This document shows, piece after piece, positions 59,437 through 64,000 of a stretch of 64,000 nucleotides of DNA (the stretch's first letter is position 1; each line of letters opens with the position of its first letter). Origin of the DNA: Bombardia bombarda (Eukaryota > Ascomycota > Sordariomycetes > Sordariales > Lasiosphaeriaceae). The stretch spans positions 806,001 to 870,000 of the forward strand of contig JAULSR010000008.1 in the NCBI GenBank assembly GCA_030512295.1, written 5' to 3'. Made by a program: the position numbers and the translations under genes. Below the pieces are notes generated by a model, which was given only the letters and a program-made list of their open reading frames with translations, did no database searches and was not told the DNA's origin.

Positions 59437-60093
59437 CAACAAAAAAAACAGGACAACCAGCGAGACTAAGAATTCCAAGGAACAATCCCGTTGAACACAC
59501 GAGTCTTACCATTGGCCGTCCAAGTGACCAAGCCAGCCAAGCTAACCTCCATCGTCGTCTTGGCCTCAGTCACCGAGTGCCGTATGACAGATACCCCTAC
59601 TCGCCTTACTATGGTGGTAGGGCCCATCGTACACATGATTCCAGATCATTTGCCATATCGATCGACATTGGATGGGGGAGGCTATCTCCATGGCGGTGCG
59701 AATACTGGGTCTCATAAACAGCTTCCAGGGCGGCGACCGTCCTCAATATTTCTCACTCAGCACCGGCTATGCTCGGCGGTATTGCTTGTCCACGCAGAAA
59801 AAAAGGTACATGGTGAATAAAGTAGGTGTGTGTGGTTTCTCGGTGTGCTGCGGGTGTCTTTTTGGTCGTGACATCCCAAGACCCCCAGTGGCGCTTCCGA
59901 CTGGCTGTAGCCAACATTGTGCCCCTTAAACTCAAGTCGTCAGTCACCCAACAATACTTGCATGTTGTAATCTTGATGTGCCACAATCGCGAGGGTTCTC
60001 CAAGGCAACAAAGCATTGTCTCCAAGAACAAGTTTAAATATAGCAATCGTAGTTCCATGTCCCTGGGAGTTGCCCTCACGGCCAATCTGCCAA

Positions 60094-60161
60094 GCTGAAA
60101 CGGCAGCCAACTTGAGACGGCAGCCGACTTGAAACGGCAGCCAACTTGAAACGACATGGCA
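60094..60161. repeat. 17-bp minisatellite, four units
   Basis: Four tandem units of consensus CTTGAAACGGCAGCCAA. The first three differ by one or two bases and the last is partly decayed. It lies about 600 bases beyond the FAN1 stop. Confidence 0.9.
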
Positions 60162-60757
60162 GCTCTCGCTTGACCCCTTTGGAGGGAAGACTGACTGCAC
60201 TTCGGCACGATTCGAAGGAACCCAGAGAACGCGTTTCGAAACCACTGCACCCACAAATCTCTCTCCCGAGGCACCTCTCCCTATATTTTTGGAACGCTAT
60301 CTTTCTGATTGCCGGTATCCTCCTTAACCCACCACGTGCGTATTACCGCAAACTGTGCCACGCCAACATGCGATTGGGAATGAGGTCGCTGAAAGAACCA
60401 CGCAGGGATAAATAGCCAGTCATTCAGTTAGTAGTTGTCGTTGAAATCAAGCGCGCGGCCATGGGATAAGAACCTTGGCGGGCTAGTTGGGCTAGCTTAA
60501 TGTTTATAGAGGAGGAGCTCATGATAATATCGCATTCCCTGCGGGTATCCTTTCCCGCCCCGATGGTGATCCGGGGTATTGTGGAGGGGGAGAGGAATGA
60601 ATGGGAATGCATGATTCTATTTCTGTCCCGTCGTCACAATCAACCTGGGCCCTTGGGGCATCGGCAACTCATCACCTGGCTGGCTATGAGAAAAGGACGA
60701 CACATATGGCGGCGACTACCAAGTCTTCCTTATCCGTCCTCACTCGTCGATATCACA

Positions 60758-63493
60758 TCACCCAATGGTCCTAACCTCTTTCGCCACCGCATTGCACAGC
60801 GCAACGCGCACACCCGATCCCGTGAGCACGTGGATCCATAGTCGTTGAGTGTCACTAAGCCGATCATTGGCGCTCTTCACCTCGGCGAATAGGACCTCCC
60901 CTTTGGAAGGCTTGATGTTACCGCCCTCGCCCTCATTCATCCTCCAAAGAACAAGGTCCGGCACCCCACCGCCGCGAGCTCTGTAGTCTTGCGCCATGAC
61001 CTTGCAAACTGCCGCAAGCGCCTCGCCGTCAAAGCAAGCGACCAGCTCCAAGAGGTCCTCGATTTCAAAGTCCCACTTCAGCCCCACGACGCAGGTACGA
61101 CGGTCCCGCTCGCGGTCGTTGACCTCTCGCAAGAGCCTCTCGGCCCCGCCGTTGGCGATCTCGACCAGTCGGTGGTTGATCTCGCTTGCCCGGGCCGGGT
61201 AGAAGGCGTCTGTGTGCAGGTCGAGCGGACACGTCTGGAAGGCCGTCTGGAAGACGTTGGGGATATACACGAAGAGCACGTCGTAGAACAGGTAGGCAAA
61301 TAGAGTCCGTAGGATCCCGCCCTCGCTGTGGTAGCCCTTCCACCCCTGACTCCGGTAGTGCGAGAGACACATCTCCTCCACGCTGACGTGGAGATGTTGG
61401 CCGTCTTCGCCCGGGTCTCCCAGCTCGTCAAGCCAGATTGTCTTGGTGCTTAATCCCCGACCGGTTTTGGACTTGACACCTGCTGGGTCGTCGTCGTCGC
61501 GCACTAGCTGGATGCCATGCGCCGTTTGCTCCTCCGGCTCTCGTAGTTTCACATGGCCAAAATCGTGTTGCAAACGGTGAGGGATGCGTAGTCGCTTTTC
61601 AAGCTTTAAAAGGCGCTTTTGCAGATCGTAGTGATAAATCAAATGACAATCATGATCCTCGAGGGCAGTCTCACAAGTGGTGGCGGCAACCCGCCACCAG
61701 TGCTTCTTCTGCATCTCGGGATTAGCAGACACAGGACCTGGGTCTATCTCCCACATGTAATGCTCTTCCAGCAGCGCTTTGCGCTGGTACCAAGACCCGC
61801 GGCGGGCTGGGTGGAAAAGGCGCTGTTGAAGAAGCTCGGTAAGAAGCTCATATTCCTCCTTGTATTTATGTAGACGGCCAAGGACATAGGCGGCTTTGTG
61901 CGCAATTCGGGTATACGCATGAGCAGCGTTGAAGCGACGCAGATACGCTCCCTCACCTATCTCATAGATGCTGTCCTCTCTGTGTTGTTCTTCCCGCAGT
62001 AGTTCTCTCCATCGGCTCGATATTCTCTCAAAAATGTCCAGCACCTTGTTGAAACCCTCTTCCCCAGGCGGGCCGTTGAATTCAAGGACTTTGTCGACCT
62101 CGAAATCCCGACGCATGGAATTCTCAAACTCGAGAAGGTGTCGTCGAGATGGATAAATGTTAGCAGACCGACATACAATGTACTGTGGGAAGTTTCTCCG
62201 TGACATCTTGGCCAAAATGATAGTCGTGAGCGACTTCTCGGTCCACTCCGTTGATCGGTAGAAAACCAAATGAACGCGCTCAAAGAGTTTAAACGCGGGC
62301 TCCGATAGCCTTACGAGAGGCCCGGTTATGGCAAGTATCTTGGCCAGATAGTGCGCATTTCGATTTGAGTCCTGCTTTTCCGGGCTTTCGTCTCTGGATT
62401 GGGGTGATTCCATCGAGCCTACCGAGCCATTTGTGCTCGACCGCCTCAGCCCCAGCGACATGAGACCTGTCTGCCGAGCGCTCATACGGCAAAATGCCTT
62501 CAGCAGCTCTGGCTTGTTCTTGCGCTGCACCTTTGCCTCCTTTGCAAGCATTTTCAGCTCGTCAAGGCCAAGCAATGAGGCGGCCTCTTCTATCGTCTTG
62601 ATAAATGTGTTGGAGTCATCAGCGAAAGTGAAGGACTCCTCCATCGACAACAAATCAGACACGTCTCTCGCGGGCGACTCTTGCACCAAGAAGTCGGCTG
62701 ATTCAGTGAGGGGTAGCTTCCTGGCCTCCAATAAGCTCTCAATAGCAGAGCTCATGTCCGACACATCATTATAGTGCTTGAGGCGCTCCACACGATGCCA
62801 CGAGGCCGTCTTTCGTAGAAACAGGCGTACATATCTAGATAAATGTCAGCCTGTACAGGTCAAGGATTTCCAGGAGACTGACAAGTACTGAGATTCATAG
62901 CTCAAGTCTCTCCAGTGCTCAAACACGCACTTCTCATTATCGTCAAACAGATGCGCTTCGTCTTTCAGAACCGTGTCTAGTGCCAAATTGAAGGCGTCGA
63001 CATAAATGGAGCTTTTGCCTCGGACCCACTGACGGCTCTCTATTCTCGCAGCTGTGTCCTGTGCCTCGTCCCATTCCGGCTGTGACGCCTGAGAAGCCCT
63101 CATTGCTTCGTATTCCTCGATGGCTTCCTTATCTATCCTGATGGCAGGCAGGGAGTCCTCCAATGCTGTATGGTGTTGTGCAGCTGGCGACACCTCTTCT
63201 CTCGCATTATTAGTGTCCTCGGCTATCCCAGGACTGGAAACGACATAGGAGGACTGGTCATGAGTAGTGGACAAGACTCTTTCCTCTCCATCCTCCTCCT
63301 CATTGGATGATACTGTAGAAGAGGCCGCATCATCATCATTATCAGTGGCTTTGACCTCTTCAACGCGACGTTTCTTTGCAGGCGGCCTCTCGGGTTTCCG
63401 GTTATTGGAATTGGCCGGCCCAGCGGTAGCCAGAACACCTTCTCTTTGGGTGTTGGAAGATCGGACTCTGGACCTGAGAATAAATTGATCCAT
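60758..63493 (-). CDS. FAN1: FAN1-type structure-specific nuclease (VRR-NUC domain)
   Basis: Two exons on the minus strand, 62883-63493 and 60758-62834. The 48-nt intron runs from donor GTCAGT to acceptor TCTAG, and the join gives 895 aa starting MDQFILRSRV. FAN1 is a 5' flap endonuclease and exonuclease acting in interstrand cross-link repair. The N-terminus is disordered and charged, with a basic patch KKRRVEE. A SAP-like helical segment lies at about 290-318. The middle is helical and TPR-like. The catalytic VRR-NUC domain is at the C-terminus: SEGGILRTL with Glu708, then VPDLVLWR (Asp830) and LFAEVKSANDRLSD (Glu855, Lys857), matching the PD-(D/E)XK pattern of human FAN1. I see no UBZ zinc finger, unlike animal FAN1. 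The GTCAGT donor is slightly unusual. Confidence 0.93.
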
Positions 63494-63840
63494 GGTTAAG
63501 ACAGTGAGGGGGGTCGGCCAGGACCATGATGTACAGTCACCACAAAGCAAATAGAATCTGGCCTAAGAAAGCACTACGTATGTACAGAAGAAGAGTCTGG
63601 AGGACGCCAAAACAAACAGAACAATGAACAGGAAAGCGAGGGGAAATCGGGGGGAAGAAAGCGCGACCTAGGCAGCTGGTGGGGCCTAATTGCCACATCC
63701 CCTAACGCGACGTCCCGTGACAGCGTATCGGTCGCCCGCGCACCGCTGGTTCCCTGTGCAACCGTTAACTAATTCAGGTACAATGGGATAAGAAAAGTAA
63801 TGCGCCACCTGGCCAGGGCCCACCTTACTAAAACTACTAC
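63494..63840. other. FAN1 upstream region
   Basis: Promoter and leader of FAN1, with normal base composition up to about 63840. No gene seen. Confidence 0.6.
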
Positions 63841-64000
63841 TACTTATATACATAATAAAATAGCAACTTAACGAGATTTGGCCCGGATAATTTTATTATA
63901 TAAAAAAATTAATTTTTATTTTATTTTAAAATATATTTTATTAAATTAATTTAAGGTTTTTTTTCAAGCCCGTTATCGATTTTTATTATAAAAATTGTAA
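63841..64000. other. AT-rich block, probable edge of a RIP-mutated region
   Basis: Composition changes sharply at about 63830-63890. In 63901-64000 only about 11 of 100 bases are G or C, and the text is dominated by TTTTATT, TTAAATTAA and ATATATTTTA. The rest of the window is near 50% G+C. This is the look of AT-rich isochores formed by repeat-induced point mutation in Pezizomycotina. The window ends before any parent element can be identified. Confidence 0.7.

Larger units (their letters stand above)
57154..60757. other. Convergent intergenic region between the Ser/Pro-rich gene and FAN1
   Basis: The flanking genes converge, so 3' untranslated regions lie at both ends. The interior holds a G-run, a T24 run, a GT repeat, an A18 run and minisatellites, each listed separately. 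Open frames are short, and several are just translations of homopolymers. No gene seen. Confidence 0.6.

Noticed and set aside
1..64000. CRISPR arrays, insertion sequences, bacterial operons, or a biosynthetic cluster
   Set aside because: The tandem repeats are simple satellites without spaced unique sequence. No transposase, integrase, PKS, NRPS or terpene synthase motifs were seen, and the gene structures are eukaryotic.

Overview
This is a stretch of a filamentous ascomycete chromosome, most likely a Sordariomycete (the HAP2, RIM15 and eIF3d proteins look closest to Hypocreales-type versions; that placement is from memory, not a search). The evidence is eukaryotic gene structure: short introns with GT...AG ends and CTAAC-type branch points, a nuclear tRNA gene with an intron after position 37, fungal families (Rim15 with a receiver domain, Hap2, a Pap1-like bZIP), many microsatellites, and an abrupt change to about 89% A+T in the last 100 bases that looks like RIP-mutated DNA. 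No bacterial genes, insertion sequences, CRISPR arrays or secondary-metabolite clusters were seen.

Layout. 1-11283: no gene I can support, only simple repeats. 11284-11386 (-): tRNA-Met(CAT) with a 30-nt intron. 13402-19280 (-): RIM15-type protein kinase, split by a one-base frameshift at 15750-15754. 24165-25293 (-): acyltransferase of the lysophospholipid/AGPAT type, two exons. 29483-31394 (+): bZIP transcription factor, five exons. 32018-34003 (+): translation initiation factor eIF3 subunit d, three exons. 34618-37878 (+): PSO2/SNM1 DNA cross-link repair nuclease, one exon. 38395-39315 (-): LSM2, four exons, the first only 14 nt. 41063-42001 (-): HAP2/NF-YA. 42002-56148: about 14 kb without a gene I can support. 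56149-57153 (+): conserved-looking proline/serine-rich nuclear protein of unknown function. 60758-63493 (-): FAN1 nuclease, two exons. 63841-64000: AT-rich block.

Functionally these are core genes: nutrient and quiescence signalling (RIM15), translation initiation (eIF3d), U6 snRNA and mRNA-decay chaperone (LSM2), CCAAT-dependent transcription (HAP2), phospholipid remodelling, and two interstrand cross-link repair nucleases (PSO2 and FAN1) about 23 kb apart. They do not form an operon or obvious cluster.

The most unusual sequence signal is a 35-bp exact copy of eIF3d coding DNA inside the neighbouring PSO2 reading frame, in a different frame, followed directly by an imperfect inverted copy of itself. 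This looks like a templated insertion with fold-back synthesis in a disordered part of a DNA-repair protein. Other points worth checking are the RIM15 frameshift, the Glu in place of the receiver phospho-Asp, the homopeptide tracts built from pure codon repeats inside the PSO2 nuclease domain, and a cluster of CCAAT boxes upstream of HAP2. Exon joins were made by hand from splice consensus and frame, and family assignments are from motif recognition only.
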